64,000 nucleotides of DNA from Corythoichthys intestinalis (lineage: Eukaryota; Chordata; Actinopteri; Syngnathiformes; Syngnathidae), in NCBI RefSeq assembly GCF_030265065.1, contig NC_080413.1, positions 687,001-751,000 on the forward strand. The letters run 5' to 3'. A program made the position numbers and the translations under genes. Below are positions 34,670 through 46,219 of the stretch, in pieces (position 1 is the stretch's first letter; the number at the start of each line of letters is the position of its first letter). The notes below the pieces were generated by a model. The model saw only the letters and a program-made list of their open reading frames with translations, did no database searches and was not told the origin of the DNA.

Positions 34670-35370
34670 CACTTGGGTGCCATGCACCCGCCGTTCTTCT
34701 CTGCTTGGCAGTATTTTTTCTTCTCCCTCCCCCCTTCGGGGATAGCGTCATTAGCGAGTGCTGGTTGGGGGATTTTTGGAGTATAAGTCGCACCACACTA
34801 AAAATGCACAACGATGAGGAAAAACCTTTTTTTAAAATTTTTATTAGCAATTTTATCAGAGCCCAACAACAAATGTACATTTTAATCATAAAATGAGAAC
34901 AACGGTGTCATTTTACGTAGCATTAACAGTTCAGCTTAAGCAAGTGGAACTTGCAACTCGGGCTCAGCTAGTCATGACATCGAGTTCTGGAGCTGTATTT
35001 TGCCCTGGGAAATAAACAATGTATATAATTTTAAATGTAATGACATTTTAAAAAATAAAATATTTTGTGGACCATGAGTTTCTTCTCATGGGAATTGGTA
35101 TCAAATGCAATGCGGAAAAATAAAATTGACATTTTTAATAAGTGTGTACAATAAAAAAAACTTTGGTCTATTGAAATAAGACATCAGATTTTACATGACC
35201 ATGAAAAATAAAACGATCTTAATTTCTAATAAATGACCCCCAAAAAGTAGCCGTGTTTAGTCTCCTTTGAGAATTTTTCTTGTAGCCTAACTAGCTCAAA
35301 CCCATAAGCGGATTTTAAGGGGAGGGGAGGCCCCCCTGGTGGCTGAAAAGTGTCATTGCATGTAATTGAC

Positions 35371-35411
<41 letters not shown>

Positions 35412-36986
35412 AGTTGTAAAGAAATAAAACTGCAACAAAAATTAATGAACAAAAAAACATAATGGGTCAGAATTAGTAATTTGCTTTGCATATAATTTAT
35501 AATATTTAAAAATATTATAATTTATATTTTAAAATTGATTTTTTTTTTCTTTGATTGAAAATATTTTTTTGGGGGTTGAAGCGACTTTTTTGGGGATTGA
35601 ATGATTTAGACACAAATGTCCTAATCATAATATGGCCCAAACACAAAAAGGATTGCTTCAATCAAAGAAAACTTTTTCAATGGAAAATCAAGTGTTCAAA
35701 TGCAAATTTTTCAATCTCAAATATTTTTTGCATTCAAAAACTTTTTTCTATGATTGAAAATTTTCATTGTTTGATTGAAGGGATTTTTCTTTTTGCAAAT
35801 CTATATTTTTTTGAAGCAACTTATTTTTTGACTGAATAATAAAACGAAAAATTTTCTAGCGAAAATGTGGCCCAAACACAAATCAACATGACTTCAATCA
35901 AAAAGTTGCTTCAATCAAAAAAAAAAAAAAAAAAAAAAGAAATAAAAATTAAAGTAAAATAGCTTTCACAAGCATTCTTTTTTGGTTTTTAAAGTTTCAA
36001 ATTTATTTCTGCATTCAGTTGTTGTTGTTGTTTTTTTTTTTAATTGAAGTGACTTTTTAAAATAGAAAATATATAGTTTTGTTTGAAGCAACTTTTTTTT
36101 TTTTTTTTTAATTGAGGCAACTTTTTTGATCGAATAATGAAGACCCAAATCTACCTCCATATGGCTCTGCCCAGGGGATACCATTTTTGACTGGGGTAAC
36201 TACATTGGCACGACACTGGCAGGCATACCAAATTCAATAGATGACGATCTTGTCGAAAAGTATTGCCTGAGCAGCCTGATTTAGAATTCCCCTCAAGAAT
36301 GATGGGAAACAAAAAACGCTCATTGTCAACTTATTATTATAAATATTCTTGTAAGTTAATTTTATTGCTGACACTGCGTTTTGGGGTCATCAACATATTG
36401 GGGCCCCCCCATGCCCCAAAAGTCAAACTTTGCCTATGCTCAAACCCTCTTTAGATGTGTGCATCCATGAATGAAAGCGAGTATTTCTCCTTCATTCTGG
36501 AGAGTTCCAGTGACGTGTGGCTGTTTCGTAGGTTTGGCGTTGCAACGGTGGGTAGCTATCCCATACCTGTCAAGTTGTACAGTTTTGGCGTAATTTGTAC
36601 AAGTGAGCACTGATTTTTAAATGTTTACGCCGTACGTTCAAAATCTGTACCTTTTTCGTGCATTACGTTTTTTGTCTCTGTTCGGATTTCCTGACTGTAG
36701 TTGACAGCCTACAATGTACGCCATTTTAAACCATTAGACTTCTCAGAAAGGCTCCGTTGTAGTGAACCTTCCTAGAGAACCTAAGTAACTTATCTAAAAT
36801 ACTCCTAAATCGGCAAAATCTTGACTTGAATCTCTTTAAATGATGAAACCGTTTTAAAATGTTCACACGTCGAAAGTAGAAGGGAACTAATGCAAAAATT
36901 TTATCAACTTTAACAGTTGATTCACAACATTAAATGACTTCCAAACATGGCAATGCGATGCGATTGCGATGTTTTTGTTTTAGTTT
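34670..36986. repeat. sec63 to Ig-cluster spacer, first part
   Basis: No gene is seen. A repeat of about 1.1 kb runs from about 35293 (AGGGGAGGGGAGGCCCCCC) to 36420 (CATGCCCCAAAAGTCAAAC). It contains a (TA)n run at 35379-35403 and a degenerate array of TTGATTGAAGCAACTTTT-like units. The same repeat occurs at 52930-53945. Next comes a piece of the CCATACCTGTCAAGTTGTAC element (36570-36720), which also occurs at 33000-33421 and 51085-51437. Confidence 0.55.
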
Positions 36987-36989
36987 TTT

Positions 36990-37585
36990 TAGGGCTGTCA
37001 AAATTATCGCGTTAATTAATTTTTTTAATTAATCACGTTAAAATATTTGACGCAATTAACGCACATGCCCCGCTCAAACAGATTAAAATGACATCGCAGT
37101 GTCATGCCCACTTGTTACTTGTGTTTTTTTGTCTCCCTCTGCTGGCGCTTCGGTGTGACTGATTTTATGGGTTTAAGCACCGTGAACATCGTTTAATTAT
37201 TGACATCAACAATGGCGAGCTACTAGTTTATTTTTTGATTTAAAATTTTACAAATTTTATTAAAACGAAAACTTTAAGAGGGGTTTTAATATAAAATTTC
37301 TATAACTTGTATTAACATTTATCTTTTAAGAACTACAAGTCTTTCTATCCATGGATCGCTTTAACAGAATGTTAATGCCATCTTGTTGATTTATTGTTAT
37401 AATTAACAAATACAGTACTTATGTACATTTTGTTGAATGTATATATCCATTCTTTCCATTCCAACAATAATTTACAGAAAAATATGGCATATTTTAGAGA
37501 TGGTTTGAATTGCGATTAATTACGATAAATTCATTTTTAAGCTGTGATTAACTCGATGAAAAATTCTAATCGTTTAACAGCCCTA
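36990..37585. mobile_element. Short-form hAT element (TAGGGCTGTCAAA family)
   Basis: It starts TAGGGCTGTCAAAATTATCG and ends TTTAACAGCCCTA. It lies in the opposite orientation to the copy at 21809-22405. The flanks are T-rich, so the 8 bp duplication is only approximate. Another, left-truncated copy is at about 39948-40485. Confidence 0.75.
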
Positions 37586-38117
37586 GTTTTTTTTATCATG
37601 AAAAAAAAACATGATAGGTAACACCAGTTACTTTGCAAAGTAACTAGTTACTCTTACATTCAGGTAACTTGAGTTACTCACTTTTTGGGAGAAGTCATTT
37701 GTAACTAATTAATTACTCTTTAAAAGTAAGATTAACAACACTGATGGTAAAAAAAATGCGATATTGGATCATTTCTCGCGGCACACCTGACGATCTGTCA
37801 CGGCACACTCTTTGAAAAACACTGATATAATTGTTAGAGGCAGGAATTTGAGCACTACTTGGTTTGGTGTGCAAAGGGTTAATGAGTGTGTGGGTGTGTC
37901 ACTGTCACCCTGTCACCTAATTAATATACCTGGGAAGATTTGATTGAGGTAGGAAGAGAGGAGCCAGGGTCCCAATTTCTGTTGACCGCCAGCATTTCAT
38001 CTGCTAGTACTCCATCCGATCTCGTACATTCATTTTTGATATGTTTATGTTTGGTTCACTTGGTTTTGTTTGTGTTTAAGTTCTACACAATCACAGTGCA
38101 CACTTTTGCGATGTACA

Positions 38118-39299
38118 ATCCCTAGCTAAAAGTATGGAATCAGCAGTCTCTGACGTGCACTCACTCAGACATTTTATCATGTAGAACAAACTCAGATGAA
38201 AAGCTTGAAAAAATATTGAATGAGTTTAAAAGTGCACCTCTTTAGCATTCAGAAACACTACAAGAAATGAATCAAAAAAATTGTGCTGGTCAGTAAATGT
38301 TAATTTTATAGAGCAAGTGCAGGAAAATATATATGGAATCAAACAAAAGTTCTAGCATCATCACCTAGTCCAATGCAGATTCTTGACAAGGTGATGATGC
38401 TGGAACTTTTGTTTGGTGCCGTTCCAGTGAGATTTACAAAGATGACTGCCAGAAGAAAACATCAGAATTCCCTCAGTCCTTGATGATATGGGGCTGCATG
38501 TCAGGCAAAGGCACTGTGGTTAAATCTTCAATAAATGCATAAGTTAATATTGTAGCGAATGAATGTTGTTGAGTCTCGGTAGCTCGTTGAGTAGACGTGT
38601 TTCCGTGTTCGGCCGCTCGACCCTCTCTTCTGAGTCTGATAACTCTAGAGTGTCCGTGCCGGAAACGTGCGCGACAACAAAGTCCCCCCCCCCCCATCCC
38701 CCAGAACACACAAGTTCCCTAGTTGAATTCTGCCATAATGTAGTGGTCACTGCAATATTGGAATTTTAGTCAGCTTTCTTATCCCTTCAATTGAAAATAT
38801 GTTTGTCATTTTCCAAGATGATAATGCATCATGCCACAGAGCTAAAACTGTTCAAGGATTCCTTGGAGAAAGACATCCAGTCAATGCCATGGCCTGCAAA
38901 TAGCCCAGATCTCAACCTGTGGTGGAAATTGAAAAAAAAGCAAGGCTCTGACGTGCAAGGATGATCTGGCAACTGCAATCAAAGAGAGTTGGCACCAAAT
39001 TGATGAATAATACTCATGGAGTCATGCCTCAGAGACTGCAAGCTGTCATAAAAGCCAGAGGTGGTGCTACTAAATACTAGAGATGTGTTTTTATTGTTAT
39101 TTCTATGTTTGTTTCTCATGACTGACCACCACAATGTTTTTGATTCATTTCTTGTAGTGTTTCTGAATGCTAAAGAGTTGCACTTTTGAACTAATTCATT
39201 ATTTTTTCGAGCTTTTGATCTGAGTTTGTTCTACATGATAAAATGTCTGAGTGAGTGCGCGTCCGAGACCGGTGATTCCATACTTTTTGCAAGGGCTTG
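38118..39299 (+). mobile_element. Decayed Tc1/mariner transposon
   Basis: Inverted ends CTAGCTAAAAGTATGGAATC and GATTCCATACTTTTTGCAAG bound about 1.2 kb. Plus-strand remnants of a Tc1 transposase C-terminal half are readable: LMIWGCMSGKG near 38480 and MPWPANSPDLN near 38890. A segment of about 240 bp with no Tc1 similarity (about 38525-38765) interrupts it. The element is inactive. Confidence 0.8.
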
Positions 39300-41249
39300 T
39301 ATATATGTAGTAGACAAACGTGTGTCACCACTTGAGCTCGAGCGGATGGGAAAGTGTCCAAATTAGACTGCAATAGTCATTTGATCAAAGTTTGATACAT
39401 GCGATCACAGTAAGACAAAATTAGACAAATGAAAGCCATGCCGGATGACAGTCCCAGCCTCATGCGAGTCTTCATGGATGCAGCACGTCTGCTAGAGCCC
39501 CGCTCTTCCCTCTATGTGAGTAATTGGACACTCACATAATAATAATAATAACTTTGTTTTTTAATGACCTAAAATAGTCACTTGCCCTAAACGTTTCTTG
39601 AATGACGCATCCATAAAATGTGTGTAATTTTTAAAAAATGTTTTTTATTTAAATCAAAACAACTAGAAGAAAGAGTCAAGCCTCACCTGCATATTGAAAA
39701 ATATATCTATATATATCAGGGGTGTGACTACACACAAGTCACGCTTCAGTGCGACAGGAGAGAGGCTTTTTTTTCTCACAGCATTTGAAAGTTTGTTGAC
39801 CATTACACTCTTAAACAGTTGAAATTTTAAAAAATGTTAAAACGGTGACCTACAGTATGTTTTTTTTTTTTTTTTAAACGAAGAAGACAATTCAATCAGT
39901 TACTATAAACATATTTGATATAAAAGACATAATAGAATGGATGATGTAATACGCCATATTTTTCTGTAAATTACTGTTGGAATGGAAAGATAAGGCACAA
40001 GACGGATATATACATTCAACATATGGTACACAATTACTGTATTTGTTTATTATAACACTAAATCAACAAGATGACGTTAACATTATTAACATTCTGTTAA
40101 AGCGATCCATGGATAGAAAGACTTGTAGTTCATAAAAGATAAATGTTAGTACAAGTTATAGAAATTTTATATTAAAACCCCTCTTCATGTTTTCGTTTTA
40201 ATAAAGTTTGTAAAATTTTCAATCAAAAAATAAACTAGTAGCTCGCCATTGTTGATCTCATCAATAATTATGGTGCTGAAGCCTGAAACCCATAAAATCA
40301 GTCGCACCCAAGCGCCAGCAGAGGGCGAAAAAACACCAAAAAACACAAGTAACAAGTCGAAATGACACTGCTGTCATTTTAATCTGTTTGAGCGGGGCAT
40401 GTGCGTTAAATGTGTCAAATATTTTAACGTGATTACTTTTAAAAATGAATTAATGCCTGTTAACGCGATAATTTTGACAACCCTAGTAACTATTTTTGAG
40501 AACAAATAATGATTATGTGCCATGATGTGAGCAGATATATGTTTACATGAATAAAAGGAGATCTATCTACAATTCGATGATAAAGTAATTGCTGTCGTGA
40601 CTTGCATTGACAGCATTAGACGTCCAACCCATTTGAAGTGTGAAGGATGGCAACCAATGAACAAGTGGTCATTCGCTGTCATCGTCCCGCTTCAATTGCA
40701 TCATTCAAAATGTTGAAGAAACATCAATTGCAGTAAAGCGGTCTGATTTATTCAGGAGCATAAAATACCGCTTGAAATATGAAATGGGATTTTTGTGTGT
40801 GTGTGTGTGTGTCATAAATACACTTTAAAATGAAGTCAAAACCAGCCTTTTTCTCAACCTGGATTGGGACATCTACTAGTGATAAACGGATTGAAATTGG
40901 ATGTCTATCATCGTCTTTGAAAGGCCAGCCAGAGCTTCATTTTCTATGTTGGCGTGCGCAGCTGCTGTTCATCTTGTGTAGGTGGGTTGGAAACCAAATC
41001 TCAAAGAACATCAGCAGTTTATTTCTTAGTGCTGTCCGATACTGATTTCATTGTAGTGCCGTATCGGCATCGGCGCAACAATATAAAAAAACTGGGGGGT
41101 TGGGCTATTTCCTGCACACTCACCTCTTCGGTCATGACTGTGAAATGACTTTCTAATAAAAGCAGAAGCTGACGCACGTGTGGAGGGACGGCTGTATTTC
41201 TTCTATATCAGGCTTTTGCTGGAAGTAAGAAAAGCTCTACTTCATGAAG
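39300..41249. other. Spacer and upstream region of Ig receptor copy 1
   Basis: Contains an exon-like open stretch at 39426-39513 (see findings), a left-truncated TAGGGCTGTCAAA hAT copy (39948-40485), MITE halves near 40605-40700, and a GT run at 40795-40812. From about 40930 it aligns with sequence upstream of copies 2 and 3, for example ATCTCAAAGAACATCAGCAG. No TATA box is obvious. Confidence 0.55.
41119..41131 (-). promoter_or_regulatory. Eroded PU.1-like box upstream of copy 1
   Basis: CTCACCTCTTCGG aligns with CTCACTTCCTCTTTGG of copies 2 and 3, followed by a shared CATGAYTGTG. Two bases of the GGAA core are missing, so an Ets/PU.1 factor should not bind well. Confidence 0.45.
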
Positions 41250-42732
41250 ATGATCATACGGCAATTCATTCCTCTTTTTCTGCTACTTTTTAAAGGTAAG
41301 CTACCTCTCAACATGAGCAAATTTGATCCCATTAAAGACTCATTTTTCAATAGACTTGACCCTATCTGTAGAGCACTTATTGACTGCCATTGACAATGCC
41401 AGTGGTCCATTTTGACTGGCGGTTTATGTCGTCCTCGCTCGCAGTCATTTGCGGAGAGGACATTGACGTCTTCATCGCGGCGGGCGACACGGCCACTCTG
41501 CCCTGTCGGATGTCAAAGTCAAACCACTCTTGCCGGTTGTCGTCGTCCCCCGATTTGGAATGGACGTACGCTTCGGGCTACGACCTGCCAATAAAGGAAG
41601 TGAAAGACGGGCGAGTTGTGATGCACTCGTTCAGAAGCGGGCGCCTGAGCGTGAAGGACGACTGCTCGCTTCTCATCCGGGGGGTGACGACACACGACGC
41701 CGGTCTCTTCAGGTGTAAACCGGATGATCCGAATGAAAGAGTTTTCTTGACGGTGATGACACGTGAGTCTGTTAGAAACGTCTTCTTTCTTTAGCTCCAT
41801 TGGCATGGGATACGTATAATGATCGCTCGCTCATGATTTTGGAAGATACCTCGTCTGTCATTTGTCAAGAAGCAAGCACTTATGTGCTGCTGGGGGCTAT
41901 GAGACACGTGACACTCCTATTTCCTGACCAAATGAATGGAGTTTTAACGACGAGTGATTCTGTAGTGATGACGAGTATGCTTCCATAAACGATGCAGCTG
42001 TGTCCTAAACTTGATCCCAATCAATTTGATAGCAAGCTTAAAGGAATTGTATTGGTAGGCAATCCATTTTGTGTCACATCCTTGTTCCTGATAGGATGCT
42101 TATGGGTCACCTCCTATTGATTTTCCTGTCACTGCTGGTATATTTGGGACATTCTGGGGTCACTACTTGTTGATTTTGGGGCATTCTGGGTCATTTCTTG
42201 TACATTTTTGAGGCAATTGGATGAAGTAACTTAGTCTGCTTCCTTCTTCCCCACAGTGACATGGTCACCGTGGGACTCCGATCCAATGAAAGACGGCGAA
42301 GGGGACCTGAATTGTTCCGTGGCCTGCTGGCCCGTCGGCAAGTGTGGTTGCGGGCGGTTCCGCTGGAGGGACCGGGAAAACCAGCAACTTCCAGAAGAAC
42401 GTTTTAGCATTCGTAGGAGCCCATGCGAGTCCACTTTTAAAGTACTTCCTGTCGACAATGGCCGCAACTACACCTGCCAGTATGTGAGGCATCATGTGGT
42501 GCAGATCCGAGCCTGGCACGCGTTCAACTTCCCGAGGGTGAACCAAGGAGTAACGAGTGCTGTGCCGTTTGAACGCAGAGAAGGAGAAACGAGAGCGGTG
42601 CCGCTTGAACGGAGCGTGGTCATCGGGGCAATCGTGGGCGCCCCGACCCTCGTCGTGCTCTTAGTCGGGCTCTTCGTCGTGGTGTTTACCAAGTTCAAAA
42701 GGAGCGCGAGCCAGGATACGAATGTCATTTGA
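41250..42732 (+). CDS. Ig-superfamily type I membrane receptor, copy 1
   Basis: Three coding exons, 41250-41295, 41445-41762 and 42257-42732, with GT-AG junctions and all introns in phase 1: 279 aa. Exon 1 is a hydrophobic signal peptide (IPLFLLLF). Exon 2 is a V-set-like domain with Cys36 (LPC), DLEW at 52-55, SGRLSVKDDC and DAGLFRC. Exon 3 holds a second Ig-like domain with six cysteines (LNC, VAC, KC, GC, PC, YTC), an NYT glycosylation site, a membrane segment at about 242-265 and a short basic tail ending NVI. The tail has no tyrosine motif. The V exon is 27 nt longer than in copies 2 and 3, adding residues around HSC45. ATG 41250 is chosen because copies 2 and 3 start there; an in-frame ATG lies at 41244. 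I do not recognise a named family; a teleost-specific immune receptor is inferred. Confidence 0.88.
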
Positions 42733-42769
42733 GTTGCCCGAAGATTCCGTCAAGGATGGAAATGTGAAC

Positions 42770-42870
42770 TCATCGACTGCCATTGACATCCAATCCATTT
42801 GGAACGGGCGGGCTCAATGAAGGCTCGTTCCTGTTGGCTCTCCCGCTTCAAACAGATTGGATGTCTACTA
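42770..42870. repeat. Palindromic MITE just after copy 1
   Basis: It starts with GACTGCCATTGACATCCAAT 35 bp after the copy 1 stop and ends with CAGATTGGATGTCTACT. The homologous left half in copy 2 lies inside the coding sequence (see finding on the copy 2 tail). Confidence 0.75.
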
Positions 42871-42958
42871 AAGTAGTGATCAACTCATTTCAATTGACAG
42901 CAGACAGATGAAAAGACCATTCATCACTCCTACCAACATGGCCGCAACAGTCAAATTA

Positions 42959-43510
42959 AGGGGCAGTTTACATGGCGACTCTGCGACACAAAGACACAAT
43001 GATTGGGTAGCGGAATAGCCTTGCGTGCATGCGGTGTCGGCGAAGACGAAAAATTCTGAATCCTGCCTCCAAAGTGGAAGAATTCGATTACGGGGTCGCA
43101 ACGCATTCAAATCAATGGAAACCGCCTTCGCTTCGATGACGTAAGCACTCGCGCACGTCACTTGGCCGTGCGCAGCGGTGCTATTAAACATTAAAAACAG
43201 CAAATGGCGGAACGTCGGCTTTAATATACTGTTTTCATAATATTTTTAACTATGTTGAATGTTTCCATTTTTGTGACTTTTTGAACAAAAGAAAAGGCCA
43301 TTGCTTGGAGAGAGCGGGCATGTTGTCTTCCGGGCTGAGGAGGTCAAAGTGCATCATTCGCTGTCGCCTTGTAAATCTGCACTGCTCCCTAGGGCCTGGC
43401 ATGAATACTACATCGTTTTCATGCGGAATTGTTCAAATGGAGACGGAACCATATAAATGCAAATATGACATTTTTCATCTTCTTGGAGAGTCACCATGTA
43501 AACGGCCCCT
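42959..43510. mobile_element. Non-autonomous hAT-like element after copy 1
   Basis: A 552 bp unit starting AGGGGCAGTTTACATGGCGA and ending CACCATGTAAACGGCCCCT. The inverted ends of about 25 bp are clear. The flanks TCAAATTA and CAATCAAG match poorly, so the duplication is uncertain. Confidence 0.7.
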
Positions 43511-43975
43511 CAATCAAGCCGCTTTTTTTTCCGACCAATTTTAAAAGATTTGATCGATGATAAAGCATGGGCTATTTACTTTGTGGCTACTATTAATGGC
43601 AATAGACCAAGGGCGTCAGTTTGCATAGGGAAGGTAGGGACATAACACTAGCAACTTTTCAGGGTGCTGAAATTGTCCCCACCAACTTTTAAGCAGCCTT
43701 ATTTGCATTATACAATGAGTTCAGTTATAAAGGTAATTTAGATTGTCTTCCCATGTGTTGTGAGGATTGAATTGATCTTACCATTATTAATTTCATTATG
43801 TTCAGACTTACATTTACCCCTTTTCACTTGCTATTTAGTAGTGCTGGTCCATTTTTTTCCCCTCTCAAACGCACGTTTGATCGGCTGATGGCTAGAACCA
43901 CCACATTCACACAATCCCGACAGAAATGCATGTCAATATCCCGCCTCCTCCGCCCCATTTGAAGAGGGATATTAA

Positions 43976-45110
43976 CTCATTCGCTCCAAGCCATTTTCAC
44001 CAGGGCAAGGCCCTTTGCTCCCGGCTGTTTTACTGGATTTTGACTGATTCTGACAGAAAATTCTGTTCTATTGCTATATAAACATGGAACCCACCAAAAG
44101 AAAGATTAGACTCTCTTCTTTCAGCAGAAAAAAGTACGTTCATATCTTTTTCCATTCTTTAGAAATCAGCATTGGAAAATAGCTTAGTTTGAGCAATTTT
44201 CCAATTTCTGGTGAAAAAATGGAGAAAATGAGCTTTTTGAAAACGCAAAAATTTCAAACATAAACGCTATTTTTTGCATTAGTTACATCCCAAACATCTG
44301 AATAATGTTTTCTTTTTACAAAATATCATAAAGAACAAGAGAAATAGAGCTTTTGATAGCAAAGTAACAATTTATTTACACATGACTAAATGAGAGCTGG
44401 CGCTGTTGTCGCCGCGTCGGCCGGGTAAACCTTTCCCTCATCGTCGTCTGTCTCATAAAGATGGATTTTTTTGAGTGTCTGCGGGGTCTGCTCGGTGAGC
44501 CCGCTGCACTGGTGGTCCCAGTCGTTTTGGTTGGTCGTCCAGCGGCTGGCATTCCGGGCATCCTCTCGGTTGTTTAGCTCGGTCGTCCGCCGCCTGGCAT
44601 CATTCCGCCAGCGCTCCGACCGTGCTGCCCGGCCTTTCATTGCTGTTGAATCGGGTTGCGGGTCTTACCAAATGCGCTACTGCCCTCCAGTGGCCAGTTT
44701 TATTGCTTTAAAATAGGTTGTGAGCTTTGTTCTTTTGTTTCTTAGATGGATCGGAAGCTCTAGATCACTGGTGTCAAACTGACTTCATAAAGGGCCAAGT
44801 GGGTGCAGGTTTTCTTTCCAACCAATGAAGAGGACACCTTTTGACCAATCTGATCTCTTACATGGGTGATCAGTTAAACTTTGTCAGGTGCTGCTTGTTT
44901 CAACAGAAAATTCATTGGTTAAACTGTTTGCGCGGTATCGGTTGGAACAAAATCCAGCACCCACTTGGCCCTTTGTGAAATTGGTTTGACACCAATGCTC
45001 TAGATGCTTCTTGTAAAAAAAAAAAAACGCATAATATGTGTAAATACGTTTTTGGGACAATGAAGCATTTAAAAATAAAACGTATTTATACGTTTTTGGG
45101 ACCAAATGAG
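43976..45110. mobile_element. piggyBac-like non-autonomous element
   Basis: Flanked by TTAA at 43972-43975 and 45111-45114. Ends are CTCATTCGCTCCAAGCC and GGGACCAAATGAG, imperfect inverted repeats. TTAA targeting is the hallmark of piggyBac. No intact transposase is seen; an Arg-rich 84-codon minus-strand open frame (44386-44640) is unrelated to anything I know. A hAT element is inserted at 44766-44997. Confidence 0.7.
44766..44997. mobile_element. 232 bp hAT MITE nested in the piggyBac-like element
   Basis: Starts CACTGGTGTCAAACTGAC, ends TTGGTTTGACACCAATG, and is flanked by a perfect 8 bp duplication CTCTAGAT (44758-44765 and 44998-45005). Its interior (GTGGGTGCAGGTTTT-like) is shared with the hAT at 46621-47285. 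Confidence 0.88.
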
Positions 45111-46030
45111 TTAAGAGGTTTTTTTTTGTTTTTTTCGGGGCCAGCAGCAGCAGCAGCAGCAGCCACTTTAAGTAATGTAAAAAAAATGTTAATGTTGTGG
45201 AAGTGGGGAACACACCACTAATTTTGCTACTGAAAGTCCAACCTGCATCAGAGTTAGCATAACATTAAACTGTGTGAACTTGCTAACCTGTAAAACACAA
45301 GTAGAAAGCTGCTTAGAGAGGTGTTTTAGAGAGGTTTAAATGCACAAAATGCAGTTGTTCATTAATTTAAAATGTATTTATTTTCCACATCATTTACAAA
45401 AAATAATAATTTATTCGCAGTCAATGCACATTTTAACCCCCCCTCAGAAAAAAACTTCAAAAGCACAACCACTCTAAATTTCCTTTATATGAAGCAGGCA
45501 TTTTGAAAAACGACTTTCTCCCTATGAAAAAAAAAATATATATATATATATATTTTCATTTAGGAACCAGCCATTTTTGAGAAATGTACCCAATCTATTT
45601 GGTCTTATTAATGTCCCGTCCCAGCAAAAAGTGTACATGCAGGTTATGCTGTTATAGCGTCCCTACCAATTTTGAGACCAAACCTACGCCCTTGCAATAA
45701 ACGGATGGGAGGGTTGGTGGCGAATCAACCAATGTTCCCGCTTCACGTGTATTGGACGTCTCCTCGTGATGAACTCGCAGCAGAAGGGTGATTGTCTATC
45801 ATCCAGGGTGACAGGTGTTTTAAAAAAAAAAAAATTTAAACCGCGGCCATCTCGGGTACGACTCTCGGCAGTCGGTAAAAATCTCGAAGAACATCAGCAC
45901 ATTATTTCTTAATACTCCCCAACACCTATGATCTAATTTTAGTGCCGATTTTAGTATCTGTGCAACAATAGAAAGAAGTTCGGGGGAAAATAAAAAGCTA
46001 CTTTGTTCGTGATATTTTTTGTCTTTCTCT

Positions 46031-46042
46031 CACTTCCTCTTT
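46031..46042 (-). promoter_or_regulatory. PU.1-like box upstream of copy 2
   Basis: CACTTCCTCTTT on the plus strand, AAAGAGGAAGTG on the minus strand, equals the PU.1/Spi-1 consensus. It lies about 178 bp before the copy 2 ATG and at the same distance in copy 3. PU.1 drives myeloid and B-cell genes in vertebrates; its use here is inferred. Confidence 0.55.
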
Positions 46043-46219
46043 GGACAAGATTGTGCTGCGATAAGGAATGAAGCTCCGTTGCCGCTTGTGAAACAGATTT
46101 TCTGATTAAAAAAAAAAAAAAAGGCAGCTGCGCGTCCGCCCGTAGGGAGGGACGGCATGATTTATTTTTGGCTTTTGCAGGAAATCACCACGTAAAACCA
46201 AAAGCTGAACTTCACAAAG

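Larger units (their letters stand above)
43608..45694. mobile_element. hAT element (CAAGGGCGTAGG family) hosting two nested insertions
   Basis: Starts CAAGGGCGTCAGTTTGC and ends CCTACGCCCTTG, flanked by CAATAGAC and CAATAAAC (7 of 8). It is interrupted by a piggyBac-like element (43976-45110). The uninterrupted relative at 6822-7781 shows the empty site, which confirms the insertion. Confidence 0.85.

Noticed and set aside
44386-44640. 84-codon Arg-rich minus-strand frame
   Set aside because: It lies within the piggyBac-like element, overlaps another frame on the same strand, and resembles no transposase or host protein.
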